From contig CM036162.1 of the NCBI GenBank assembly GCA_020631735.1, positions 93,048,401 to 93,112,400 on the forward strand: a DNA stretch of 64,000 bases. The letters are read 5' to 3'. Below the pieces are notes generated by a model. That model was given only the letters and a program-made list of their open reading frames with translations, was not told the DNA's origin and ran no database searches. The DNA comes from Saccharum officinarum. Taxonomy: Eukaryota; Streptophyta; Magnoliopsida; Poales; Poaceae. Below are positions 33,325-44,312 of the stretch, piece after piece. The position numbers and the translations under genes are program-made. How positions within the stretch are numbered: the first letter of the stretch is position 1; each line of letters starts with the position of its first letter.

Positions 33325-35637
33325 TTAAGAGGGACCCTTAACTTTCTCAACTAGTGACTTGGCAACCCAAATTTTCTTTGGCCTATTCTTGTTAGGGGGA
33401 CCTAAGAACATGACTTTCATCTTTCCACTTGAGTCCTTTCTAAGCATGTAATGAGCATTGAAGGCAAAGGGTCTAGCATGCTTGGGCAAGGGTTGTGGTG
33501 GTGGAGTTTTGCACTCATAAGCAAAATGGCCTTCTTGTCCACACTCAACACATCTCTTTGGCTTGGGCTTTGTCTTGCTTTGTTGTTGTTTGGCCTTGAC
33601 CTTCTTCTTTTGATTTGCCAAGTAGCCAATGCCACTCCTATCCATCTTCATGACGGTGTTCATGAGTAGCTCACTTTGCAAATGTTGGCCTCTTGTGAAC
33701 TTGCTTAGGCCGGTCTTGAGATGCTCTTTCTCTTGCTTGAGCTTCTTGTTTTCTTCTATAAGTGACTCATTTGAAGTTTGCTTTTCAAGAGCCATTAGCT
33801 TCTTGTTCTCAACCTTGAGCATCTCAATTTCACTCTTGAGCTTGACATACTCATCATAGTTGTTGGCCTCAACCACACTCTTGCCTTTGCCGCTAGAGCC
33901 TTGCTCAAAGTTCTCAACAATCAAATCATCACATGATGTAGCTATATCAATCTTAACAACTTGGTTAGTAGCATCATATGTCTCAAGGGCAAGCTCATTA
34001 GCAACAATAAGAGTATCATAATTGATTTTCAATGCGGTATATTCATCTTTTAACAAGTTTAGTCTAGTGATGAGTTCACCATGCTTCTTCTCAATTTTAT
34101 CATGTTTATCTCTAAGCTCCTTGTTAGAAGTTTTGAGCTCCTTGAGAGAGGAAGATATAGTTTCATTTTGATCTATGAGCTCATCCCTAGTCTTATGTGC
34201 ACTTTCAAGCTTAGATGGGAGTGATTCATTTTTATGTTGAAGCTCATCATTTTCATTTCTAGTTCTTCTTATGATTTTAGAGTATTTGTTCAATAATTTT
34301 ACAAGTTCATCATAAGAAGGTGCATCATATTCATCATCACTATCACTATCATCATCATCATCACTATCACTATTTTGTACCTTTCGATCACCCTTAGCCA
34401 TAAGGCATAGATGAGTAGTGGAAGATGATGGTGAAGGTGGCGGTGAAGGTGGTGATGAAGATGTCGGTGAAGATGATGGCCCAATCACAAGTGTGGCGAT
34501 CTTCTCTTTTTCATTGTCACTTTCATCACCGGAGGACTCACATGATGATTCAATGTTGGTGAGCCAATCACCAACAATATAAGCTTTGCCTCCCTTCTTC
34601 TTCTTGTAGAACTCTCTTTTCTTGCTATCTTTCTTTTTGTATGGCTTGTTCTTTCTTTTCTCATCTTCTTCATCGCTTGAATCATCTTTATTGCCCTTGT
34701 ACTTGTTTTTGTACTTGTCTTTTGGAGGCTTCGGGCATTGGTGAGCTAGGTGGCCAAGTTCTCCACAATTGAAGCAATCCATTTCGGAGATTGGCTTCCT
34801 TTTGCTACTTGTGAAGAATTTCTTCTTCTTGCCATCGAACTTGATGCCACTCTTGTTGAGCTTCTTTAGCATCTTGGTGGTCTTCCTCACCATGAGTGCA
34901 AGTGATGCATCATCAATGTCACTTTCACTTGAGCTTTCTTGCACTATCATGGCTTGGCCCTTCTTCTTTTTCTTTTCATGGCTAGCTTTAAAGGCCAAGT
35001 CTTTCTTCTTGGAAGATGATGAGCCCTCTTCCGGAGTGATGTGCATGTACATCTCATGTGCGTTGATCTTTCCCAATACTTGTGTCGGTGTTGCGGCGGA
35101 GAGATCACTTTGATGAAGTACGGTGGCAATGTGTCCATACTTCTCAACGGAAAGAACACTCAAGATCCTCCTTGCAACATCCGATTGACTCATTTGAGTG
35201 AGTCCAAGAGCATTGAGATCCTCTACAAGAACATTCAAACGAGTGTACATCTCATTAGCACTTTCTTTGGAAAGCATCTCAAAAGAATTAATCTTCTTTA
35301 AGGCAATGTGGTAGCGTTCCTCACGCTCACTCTTAGTTCCCTCATGGAGAGCACAAAGATTTTCCCACAATTCATGAGAGTTTTTGGCATTTCGCACACG
35401 ATTGAAGATATCTTTGCCTAAGCCCCGGTAGAGTGCATTTTTTGCCTTTGCATTCCACCGGTCGTACTTCTCCTCGTCACCACTTGGGTTGGCGGGATCC
35501 CTTATAGGAGGAAGCCCTTCAGTTGCGGCTCTAAGGCACCCAACATCTATGGCTTCGAGGTACGCCTCCATATGAATTTTCCAATATGGAAAATCGTCTC
35601 CCTCAAAAGTGGGAGGTGGTCCTTCCCCATTAGACAT
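33325..35637 (-). CDS. Element A gag, intact (770 aa)
   Basis: Unbroken from ATG 35637 to TAA. The core near the N-terminus reads PPTFEGDDFPYWKIHMEAYL, then LWENLCALHEG and RLNVLVEDLNALGL. The first CCHC knuckle CFNCGELGHLAHQC lies near 34740-34780. Lys-rich and Asp/Ser-rich stretches follow, then a long coiled coil (34270-33750), then a second knuckle CVECGQEGHFAYEC near 33550-33510 and a basic end. Gag forms the virus-like particle and packages RNA. An intact gag beside a one-stop pol means A decayed little in coding terms, but solo LTR E separates this gag from its promoter and PBS. Confidence 0.88.
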   Translation of the reverse strand: MSNGEGPPPTFEGDDFPYWKIHMEAYLEAIDVGCLRAATEGLPPIRDPANPSGDEEKYDRWNAKAKNALYRGLGKDIFNRVRNAKNSHELWENLCALHEGTKSEREERYHIALKKINSFEMLSKESANEMYTRLNVLVEDLNALGLTQMSQSDVARRILSVLSVEKYGHIATVLHQSDLSAATPTQVLGKINAHEMYMHITPEEGSSSSKKKDLAFKASHEKKKKKGQAMIVQESSSESDIDDASLALMVRKTTKMLKKLNKSGIKFDGKKKKFFTSSKRKPISEMDCFNCGELGHLAHQCPKPPKDKYKNKYKGNKDDSSDEEDEKRKNKPYKKKDSKKREFYKKKKGGKAYIVGDWLTNIESSCESSGDESDNEKEKIATLVIGPSSSPTSSSPPSPPPSPSSSTTHLCLMAKGDRKVQNSDSDDDDDSDSDDEYDAPSYDELVKLLNKYSKIIRRTRNENDELQHKNESLPSKLESAHKTRDELIDQNETISSSLKELKTSNKELRDKHDKIEKKHGELITRLNLLKDEYTALKINYDTLIVANELALETYDATNQVVKIDIATSCDDLIVENFEQGSSGKGKSVVEANNYDEYVKLKSEIEMLKVENKKLMALEKQTSNESLIEENKKLKQEKEHLKTGLSKFTRGQHLQSELLMNTVMKMDRSGIGYLANQKKKVKAKQQQSKTKPKPKRCVECGQEGHFAYECKTPPPQPLPKHARPFAFNAHYMLRKDSSGKMKVMFLGPPNKNRPKKIWVAKSLVEKVKGPS

Positions 35638-35642
35638 CTTGC

Positions 35643-38600
35643 TGTAACACCCTGGTGTTAGTTAGCCTCATAATGCATTCATAATGCATGATCATGGCAT
35701 CCTGGTCTCTTATCATGAGCATAGCATCATGTTTGTTTAGTAAAAGTGTTGAAACATTCTTTTGCAACATTTGAAACAATTGCAACATTTGTGGTTTTCT
35801 TTGTGTTTCCTTTATGTGTTGCTAGGGTTTTTGTGTAGATGACACTTGTGATGCTCTTACATGATCTCTAGTAGCTTAACTATGCATAGGACACCTAGTG
35901 GAGCATAGTTCATGTGGACCAAAATGACTAATTTGCCCTCTAAAGGGAGGTTTGACTTAGGGTGACCTACAAAGTGACTCTGTTTGACTGATTAGAAAGT
36001 CCAACCTAGAGACCTTGCATGGATGTGCACCCTTTACCAAAGTTGTAGGAAATTTATCAAGGAACAAAAGTCTCAATATAACCATCTCATGAAAATGGCT
36101 AGAACATTCTCAAATAGGGCCCACAAGTCAGGTTTCCATGTTGTTTCAACACTTAGCAAATTTTCTAAGTCTTGTGTACTGACTTACAGTTTCAGTGTAC
36201 CCCAGTTTAGGGTTCTGCAGTTTCAAATACAGGCCGAACTAGCTCAAGTCCATATTGACAAAATTGGAGACCTAACGTAGCTCTACAATATTTCCAATAA
36301 CACCATCACCTAGTTCCCAATGGTTTAAGAGCTAGAGTGCCTTGAAAATCAGGGTTCAGTCAAGCCTTAACTGAAACTTAGTTTCAGTTTCTAGGTGACC
36401 TACTGTGGCAAACTGTATCTCACTAACCAAGCCGAGTTAGCTCATGACCCTATTGACAATTTTGTTGTACACCTATAGCTCTACATTTTTGTTAACTATG
36501 GCTCTCTTCGAATCAGCCTAGACAACGAGTGGTGAGGCGCTAAAGTCGTGCTGTCAGTCATCATGTTTGACTAAATCGGGGATTTTGATTCAGTTCGTCA
36601 GAGTTCAAAATGTCGAACTCCTTCATGCCGTGGCCGACCGTCCTCAGGAATCCGGTGCCGCGTGGCCAACACGCGTCGAGGTCGCACTGTCCTCGTGTGC
36701 TCAAGGTCGCCACGCCGCCTGAGGCTCTCTTCCTTGCCCTCATCTCGCTCGCCATTTCCTTCCCCCTCTCTGTCGCCTTCACCGCGCGCGAGAGCGGAAG
36801 CCGAGCGCAGCGACCGCCGTCGCCACCACAACCGAGCACCACCACTCGATTCCTCCCGCCTAGAGCACCGCAGCGCCACCCTCTAGCTCCTCCATCCCTC
36901 CCCTGAGCCAATTACGCCGAGGTGAGCAAGTTTCGGCCGTTTCCGCCGCCACCGCCACAAGCCCGACCTCACCGGAGTTGGAGCTCACCGTGGCCAGCTA
37001 TCACCGGGCCCCTTTCACTTTTTTTTCTCCATTCCCTCGGCTTCCCCGTGAGTCCAAGAAGCTCATACCGAGCTTCATTGCGCCAGCGATGGCCGGACTT
37101 CGCCGGAGCACCGTCGTGTTCCTCCGCCGTCCGCCATGCACGCGGGTGGCGGTATTTCCGTGCCCCACCGGTCAAATTGATGGTACCCTGGGGTGCGGGT
37201 GGTCGTGGGGAAGACCATGACGGTGACCTCGCCGCCGGTGGTCTCGCCGTCGACGAGCGGTGGCCGTGCAAAGCCACGCCCTGCTCTGCTCTCTATGACG
37301 TGCGGGGCCCGCGTGTCGGCGTTCCCCTATCTCGGCTCCGGTTGAGCCAGCGGGCTGGGCCGAGCCGCGCGTTGGGCCGAGCCGCGTGCTGGGCTGAGCC
37401 GCGTGCGAGGCCAAGCGGTTAAGCCGGGCCGGCCCAGCTAGGTTTAGGGCTCCGGTTTCGTTTTATTTTTATTCCTTTTTATAGTATTGTGCATAAATTC
37501 CAAAATATGTATCTCCTATTCTAGAGGTCCAAATAAGGTGCTTTAAATTTTGGTGTGCTCTACATAATGTCTAGTTTATTATAAAAATATAATGTGTGCC
37601 ATGTTTTGTGATGAATTAAATAGTTATTAATTATATCTTTTATTCATGAAGAAAAAGGAGAAAATGATATCTCTCTCTGTGAAGCTCCAAATGATATGAA
37701 ATTTTTATAGTGAACTACTCATACCATGAATAGCTTATGGTTAAATTTTCATGTAATTTGGATGTAGTTTGGTGGAGTTATATAATTATCTTGTTTGCTT
37801 GAATGGATCTTGTGTAAATTTTCATAATTTTTCTGTAGATCCAGTAAGGGTGAAACTTGGTGAATGTTGTTCTTATGTTAGAAAGATGTTAGAAAAAAAT
37901 ATGAAATCTGTTGTTTGATACTTTTCAATAGGGTTTCCTATTTATGCTAGAAATAGACCTGTCATCTGTTATTTTTGATATCTCCATATTTGCTTGTCAA
38001 AATGAAGTGAAATTTTTATGGTAGCCTATGTGAAGCATTAGGTGGCTACTGTATTTTTTGTAGATTTTTATATATAGTTTTACTGTATGTTTCTTTAATC
38101 ACCTAATTAACTAAATAAATTATAAAAGAATATTAAATAATTTATTTAGAAGTTGGCACTATACTTTCTGATGTTCCTTTGATATGCACAACAGGTTGGT
38201 GAACTTAGTTTGGTCCAATTGTGCTTTTGAATCGTCACTAAATATTTAAATTAGTGATTCTGCCATTTCTGGACAGAATTGCTAGTTAAGAGAATTAACC
38301 TATGATAATGATGTTTTCATGCTGGGTGATCTATAGCAAAGTTGTTGAGAATTTCATGAACTAGTTGTTGGTAAATTTTGGTAGTAGTTGGACTTATAGT
38401 TTTGAAATGACAGCTGTTCCAAGTTGGGTTCAGCTTTGGGAGTGCTCTCTGTCTTTTAGAACAGATTCTGTATGTATGCTATTTTAACTTGGTAAATGAT
38501 GAAATCATGCTTAGATGTTTATAAATGAAATATAGACAATTTCATAAGCTTTCCAGAATGTCCTCTAGCAAGTCATTTGGATTTGTAGAACTCTAGTTAT

Positions 38601-40563
38601 GGACTTTATAAGTTGCTGCGGTCAACATGTCAATGCACTAAATTGCTAGCACTTGTTATATGTGTGCTAAGTATGATCTTTGTGGTACCTAGTGGTTTCT
38701 TAGAGGTGTTCAAACGTGTTAATATCGGAGAGGAAATTTGCACCTAATCTTGAAGTGATTTGAATAGAGCACCACATAACTTGGTTTTGTGCTTACAACG
38801 TTGCAATGTCATTGCATTCATCTTCGCATCATTCATGCACGTCCATAAATCATCATGTCATTTTTGGATGCATACATGAAATTCATTGGATGCATATACA
38901 TGCAATAGGTGTGCCGAGAATCGGGTTACGAGCGAAGCCCCGCTGGGTGTGGAACCTGAAGTTGGAGTCCGTTCAGGAGCCGGAGGTCCAGTCCGACGAA
39001 GCCGGAGAAGGCGTGGGAATCGTTCTTGAAGCCGAACCTTGTTATCTCTTCTTTCGGTTAAGGCAAGCCCCGGAGCATTATAAGCCTCCTACTTTTCAAG
39101 CAATTATCTTTATATACATGTTATATGTATTGTTGCATTACGTGATAGGAGTTGGTTGAAAACCCTTGCTGCATTGATAACACTCCTTGTCCAGCAATTC
39201 GAACCTTGAATCCTATGTAGACAGGATCGTATCTATGCTTAGCCCTGCTAAATTAGACCGGTAGAAGTCGGGTGATTTCCTGTCACCTGCGAGATATAGG
39301 GCTTAATCAGGTCACGGTTGGCTATATTTGCTATCGTGGAAGTGAACCATGTGTTAATGAAATGAAATGAGACCGGGCGGGATGACGATAGTGAAGCAGC
39401 AAGACATGGAGGTCTTGGGTGTGGATCTATCCCCGTCTGTGTCGATTAAGGACCGAGACCTAGAGCCTTCTATGTCATTTTGAACGCATGCCTGACATTT
39501 AGCTGGCCGGCCTGAGGTTGCCGACCGCGAAGCCTAGTAGCTCAACTCAGGCTGCGAAGTCGAAAAGTGAAAGTCGCCTCGGAAGGGAGCCAGAGGGTCC
39601 AAGGGCAGGTGAGTTAAAAGTCTTGAGCATCCTGGCCACTGGTATCCCCGAGAACGCGGCGCTGTTCGGGCCCACCCTGAGTTGTACCAAAGGTTATCTA
39701 CGGCTGCCTTTAGCGGGGTTTGTCGGGTGAGTGTCAGGAATACCCCCCTCAGCTGAGTTGGAATCGATTCGAGTCGCCGTCTCTCCCGGATAGTGAGAAA
39801 CTTGACTGGTTATCTCCAGCGTAGATACACTAATTATTAATGATGGTTCGGAATTGATGATAATGATGATGATGGCCTTATTATACCTGCTATGGTTAAT
39901 ATTGTTTGCTCCTAATAAAGTGATTGCTCTAGTACAGGTGCTAATCTAGATGACAGGTTAATGATGATTAACTTGATGCTTAAGCATTAATGATTACTTA
40001 TCTGTAATAAGCTTTTCTGCAATTGAGTCAAGCTAGCCCACTTTATAAAGCCTTGCATACTCCTTGGTGTCACCTTTGTTTTTGGTTTTTGTCGGGTAAG
40101 TCTAGCTGAGTACCTTCTCGTACTCAGGGTTTATTCCCACCTGTTGCAGGTAGCAGATTCGTACTTGTTGCTACAAGTATTGTCTTCGCCATGTGGGCGT
40201 GAAGACTAGACCATATGGGCATGGTCTCTGTAGTATCTCTTCTGGTATGCTTTTGCAGGATGTGACTATGTACTGGCAGTATTTGAATTTAAATGGTTTT
40301 CAGAAATTATGTTGCTTCCGCTAATCTTTACTTTGGTTTTGTAATAAAAATAATTGTACTCCGATGTATGAGATTACTTTTGAACTGTAGTAACAAGTGT
40401 TGTGTTATGTTGAATCATTACGATCTGGTTGCTCTCGGTTTGGTTTGAAATCCCTCGTGATTTCGTGGACTACCGGAGTTATATGGGCTCAAGTTTGAGA
40501 ATTTGATCGTTTCGGCGATTGTTTTTGAACTTGTGCTCTTATAATTTGGACGGTTCCGTTACA
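35643..40563 (+). mobile_element. Element E: 4.9-kb solo LTR, gypsy Tekay/Del-like
   Basis: Ends TGTAACACCC and GTTCCGTTACA (inverted TGTAAC/GTTACA), flanked by CTTGC at 35638-35642 and 40564-40568. The terminal sequence does not recur inside, so it is one LTR, not a whole element. TGTAACACC starts, great length, and a plus-strand order of TTTATAAAG (near 40041), a GAGTACC...GTACTCAGGG block (near 40110-40130) and AATAAA near 40345 resemble Tekay/Del LTRs of grasses. It contains a GC-rich segment (36600-37440) with an 18-bp tandem motif GGGCCGAGCCGCG (37350-37410). A solo LTR arises by recombination between the two LTRs of an element. Confidence 0.8.
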
Positions 40564-40600
40564 CTTGCTCTAGGCGGTGAAGCCTAAATTAAGAGCAACA

Positions 40601-40614
40601 CGGCTCCGATACCA
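40601..40614 (-). promoter_or_regulatory. Element A primer binding site
   Basis: Minus-strand TGGTATCGGAGCCG two bases from the 5' LTR; copia-type tRNA-Met PBS with one change from the usual TGGTATCAGAGC. It identifies the right LTR as the 5' LTR. Confidence 0.82.
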
Positions 40615-41318
40615 ATTAAAAGGATCAAGATGCCCAAGAGGGGGGGTGAATTGGGCTTTTCTAAAAATTAATTGCAAGAATTAAATCCTACAAGCCAAAC
40701 TTCACCTCTAGTGCCTACTAGTGTTCCTTATGATTCTACCGATAAAAGTTTTACACCCTAAGTTCCAATCCTAGACTAGCATGGCAATTCTAGGAAAGTA
40801 AACAAGCAATGAAAGTAATGCACGAAAGTAAGTGCTTGAAAGTAAGGGTTAGGAACACGACGATGTTTTGCCGAGGTATCGGAGAGTCGCCACTCCCCAC
40901 TAGTCCTCGTTGGAGCACCCGCGCAAGGGTGTAGCTCCCCCTTGATCCGCGCAAGGATCAAGTGCTCTCTACGGGTTGATTCTTCGACACTCCGTCGCGG
41001 CGAATCACCCAAAACCGCTCACAACTTGAGTTGGGTCACCCACAATCTCGTCGGATGATCACCAAACTCCCAATCACCACCAAACCGTCTAGGTGATGGC
41101 GATCACCAAGAGTAACAAGCTAGAACTCTCACTTGACCACAACAAGCCTAATGAGAAGAAGGATGCACACTTGCTACACTCTTGTCACTAGAGAGGATTC
41201 TCAAACTTTGATTCGCAAATCTCTATCCTTACTAGGGCTCTTGCACTCCCTTGCACTCTAAAGGTGTTTCTCAGCTAAACAAATGAGCAAGAGACCTCTA
41301 AAAGAGGTGGAGGGGATG

Positions 41319-41326
41319 TATTTATA
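41319..41326 (-). promoter_or_regulatory. TATA box of element A (5' LTR)
   Basis: Minus-strand TATAAATA. This would be the promoter of A genomic RNA. Confidence 0.68.
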
Positions 41327-41375
41327 TACCTCTCAGACAAATCCAACCGTTACCTTTCGAATCAGCAAAACGCGC

Positions 41376-41790
41376 ACTGACCGGACGCGCCTGTCGATAT
41401 GACCGGACGCGCCGGTCAGGTGTAACGGTCGAAAACCGAAAGCTACGCTGAGTGACCGGACGCGCCGATCTGTGATGACCGGACGCGCCGGTCTGAGATG
41501 ACCGGACGCGCCGATCAGGGATGATCGGACGCGTCCGATCATGCAAGAGCTTACTGGAAAAATGACCTGACGCACGACCGCATCCGATCATAGGTGACCG
41601 GACGCGCCGATCACTTCACAGTCGCGTCCGATTACGTTGTTTACCCTCTGGAACACGTGTCAGACTGACCACCGCGTCCGGTCCTCTCAAGGACCGCGTC
41701 CGGTCGATCAGTTGAACCCGCAGTGAAGAGTTAGTACTGACCGGACGCGTCCGGTCATGACCAGGACCGCGTCCGATCATAGGTAAACGG
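41376..41790 (-). repeat. U3 array of GACCGGACGCG motifs (A, right)
   Basis: Same array as 5898-6346, with fewer decayed copies (for example GATCGGACGCGTCCGATC here against GATCGGACACGTCCGATC on the left). Confidence 0.8.
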
Positions 41791-42490
41791 CTCAAACGTC
41801 TTCTAAACGCGACGCAACTTGAACCAAGTTGCTTCCAACTGAACTCTGAACTTTTCTCGAGCTACCTAGTGCTAAGTTTAACAAGTGTGCACCACACCTA
41901 AACACAAGACTCACCTAGGTCAAGCTACTCGCTCATGCCCCCCTTTATAGTACGGTCAAAGGAAGAAACAAAGATCCTAACGACTATTCCAGATGTAATT
42001 CAACACCTTGACATCCGGAACTAACCGTCCTTAATCTTGTCGTTGATCCTTTGAAAACAGAAACGATTTCCATCAAGGGACATGAATACCATATTGCCCA
42101 AAGCAGTTATCATCTCCATGACCTAACTTACCAACGTTTCTGCAAAACACACGTTAGTCATGGTAATTATGCGTTGTCATCAATTGCCGAAACCAACACC
42201 GGGGCCTAGATGCTTTCATTGTCAAATTCAACATAAGTGTATGCATATTTTATTTCCCTTAGATAATAAATGTGTTTTCTATATGTATTAGTATGCATGT
42301 TTGAAGTGTTAGAGTGTTGTTTGGTTTTCACTAGATTTTAATTGATTGAAGTGTCAGGCACACTCCAGAGAAGATGCAAAAAGGTTCCAAACTTGAGTCA
42401 CCGGAGAAGCAATACTGGGAAAGACTCCTTCAACAATCAGCAACGGCTAGTTAACGTGGCAAGGCACTGTATTTCTCCGGTGGTGTCACT

Positions 42491-42809
42491 AAACTCGGCC
42501 CGGTAGGGGAAAGACCTCCCCCACGGCATTCCACTTAAGAAGAAGCTTCTTAGTAGCCCGGACCGAGAAACCCCCCGAACCCTGGCCCCGCCCTGACACT
42601 AGGACGGGAGACCATGGGCCCCGTCACCTGGGCCGGTCCGCAGACCGTTGCCGCATGCCGAAAATGGGCCGTCACACTAGTGCTTTGGCACACGGGACCA
42701 GCGAGGGAGGTTTTTTACCCTCAGCCGAAATTCGCTCCCACTGGGAGTCGAACCCCAGACCTGAGGGGTGCCGCCGGAGTGCTAGACCAACTGATCTAGC
42801 ATCCTTTGG
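42491..42809 (-). mobile_element. tRNA-derived grass SINE with 16-bp target duplication
   Basis: CTCCGGTGGTGTCACT occurs at 42475-42490 and 42810-42825, exactly bordering the insert. Read on the minus strand it begins CAAAGGATGC, has an A-box-like TAGATCAGTTGG (42798-42787) and a B box GGTTCGACTCC (42754-42744), and ends TACCGGGCCGAGTTT. The pol III boxes, size near 320 bp and T-ending tail fit a grass SINE such as those described in maize and sorghum; the exact family was not determined. Confidence 0.8.
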
Positions 42810-42825
42810 CTCCGGTGGTGTCACT

Positions 42826-43453
42826 AGTCCTTTCGATGATTTCTGCAAAATACAGATGGCCACCAACAGCTATATTTTGGGGGAGAGTCTATATGTACCT
42901 CCTTGGCCGGGCATTTGAGTTGTGTTTGAGCTGAAGAAAGTTGCTAGTAAGTTGAGGCTCATCTCTATATGCTCTAGTCACCATAAGTGCTTAACGAAAT
43001 ATGAGGATATTATTGCTTAGGCTAGTTAGACCACACAATTGGCGCTTTGCTATAGGCTTAGGCTTAATGTTTAGTAAGGTTTGCGTACCTTTTGTGTCAT
43101 GACCCGATCGTGATATGATCATTTACATCATCATCACAAGCATCATTTGTAGTTTAATTTAGTTTTGGAAAACTTGCAAATGCACCAAATTGACTTTTCT
43201 GGGCTCTCTTATGTCCCCGAGACAATCAGGTGCACTCCCGGACAGCTCACGAGGACATGTCTACAGACTTAGCAATTTTCGCAGACAATGTGTCCCTGCA
43301 GACCGTCCTATAATCACCCGAATTGTTCGACATATCACTTCATGTACAACCGTGAGTTGTCCTCACCTGGGCACTCCAACTCTAGGCCGCCTGTCTACTT
43401 TGCACAGAGTGGAGGTTACTGACAGACCAAACTTCCACTCTCATTCTCACTCT
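42826..43453. other. Intergenic, nothing recognised
   Basis: No exon or element end seen. A GTCCCCGAGACAATC / GTGTCCCTGCAGACC region (43200-43400) is GC-richer but has no supported reading frame. Confidence 0.35.
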
Positions 43454-43697
43454 GGCCTTGTTCACTTCCCCATTCCAACCCAAAATATTTCCTCTTTCAT
43501 CCATCACATCAAATCTTTCGACGCATGCATGAAGCATTAAATGTAGATAAAAAAGATAACTAATTGCATAGTTTGTCTGTAAATGTCGGGACGAATCTTT
43601 TAAGCCTAGTTAGTCCATGATTGGACAAATTTTGCCAAATAACAACGAAAGATGCTACAGTAACTTTTCACCTACTTTTTGCGAATTGAACACACCC
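43454..43697. mobile_element. MITE of the GGCCTTGTTTAGTTC type
   Basis: Begins GGCCTTGTTCACTTCCCC and ends GCGAATTGAACACACCC, a decayed inverse of the start. Internal text such as GCATGCATGAAGCATTAAAT, ACGAATCTTTTAAGCCTAGT and TAGTCCATGATTGGACAA is familiar from a very abundant MITE family of sorghum and sugarcane. It lies about 600 bp upstream of the TCF25 start codon. Confidence 0.65.
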
Positions 43698-44312
43698 TCT
43701 CTCACACTCTCATCTCCACTCTCTCTCTCTCCAGTTCATCCCTCTCACTCTCTCTAGAACCCACCAAGAACACAAGGGGGAAGGATCACCCTTGTTATTC
43801 TTATCCTCCTTGTTAACTTAAATGACTTAGAGTATCTATAAGAGTTTTTCTTAAATCTATTATCTAAATCATTATTTGAAAGATATTTGAATCAAATTCA
43901 CTCTCTATATTATTCTACTATTCCAATATTTTTTTATATTTTGTGAGTTAATCTTGTTCTTCATTTTTAGTTAGCGAGAATCCAAATAGAAGATGATAAT
44001 ATTCAGAAGTATAATCTAATTAAAAAACTGTTTGAGGAATTTTTTTCATCAAAATTTCTATTCTCATCGATAAAGAAAATATATAAAGACTTGTGAATTT
44101 GCTGTTACAAAAATTGGCATTAACAGCTCTCTTCGTTTGGGCCATCAATATCCAAAGTCGCGCCTCCCCACCCCCCTGATAAACGAGACAGTTAGCCCCC
44201 TTGGGTCCGGAAAAGGCAAAACTCTCCTCGGCAATCTCCATCTCAAAATTCTCTCGCCTGACCACCCAAGCTCAAGTCCAAACCCTAACCCGCGTCCCAG
44301 CTCGCCGTCGGC
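43698..44312 (+). promoter_or_regulatory. TCF25 upstream region and 5' UTR
   Basis: A CT-rich tract (43700-43755) lies distally, followed by an AT-rich stretch and a C/T-rich leader. A telo-box-like AACCCTAACC is at 44281-44290, about 25 nt before the ATG. No clear TATA box at the expected place. Confidence 0.4.

Larger units (their letters stand above)
5131..42218 (-). mobile_element. Element A: Ty1/copia SIRE/Maximus-type retrotransposon, host of the nest
   Basis: Two copies of one LTR (5131-6773 and 40617-42218) face the same way. They are flanked by the same five bases TTGTC at 5126-5130 and 42219-42223, so this is one insertion event. Read on the minus strand the order is 5' LTR (right), PBS, gag, protease-integrase-RT-RNase H, long spacer, env-like ORF, polypurine tract, 3' LTR (left). 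Integrase upstream of RT marks Ty1/copia. The third ORF and the PPT of the form AAAAAGGGGGAGAT are typical of SIRE/Maximus (Opie/Ji group in maize). Nested within it are B (8758-27463), D (17094-26234) and solo LTR E (35643-40563). Confidence 0.9.
40617..42218 (-). repeat. Element A 5' LTR (1602 bp)
   Basis: Plus-strand TAAAAGGATC...GATGCTTTCA (the left terminal G is mutated to A), followed by TTGTC (42219-42223). Lacks 41 bp present in the left LTR; the loss lies between two copies of GTGACCGGACGCG. The TATA box is at 41319-41326 and the motif array at 41376-41790. Confidence 0.92.

Noticed and set aside
36561..37430. Several overlapping open frames on both strands (78-166 codons)
   Set aside because: They lie in the GC-rich part of solo LTR E, overlap in many frames, and show no domain or splice context; base composition explains them.
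40617..42218. Right A-type LTR as an independent solo insertion
   Set aside because: The outer flanks of the left and right LTRs share TTGTC, a PBS lies inside the right copy and a PPT inside the left copy, so they are two ends of one element.
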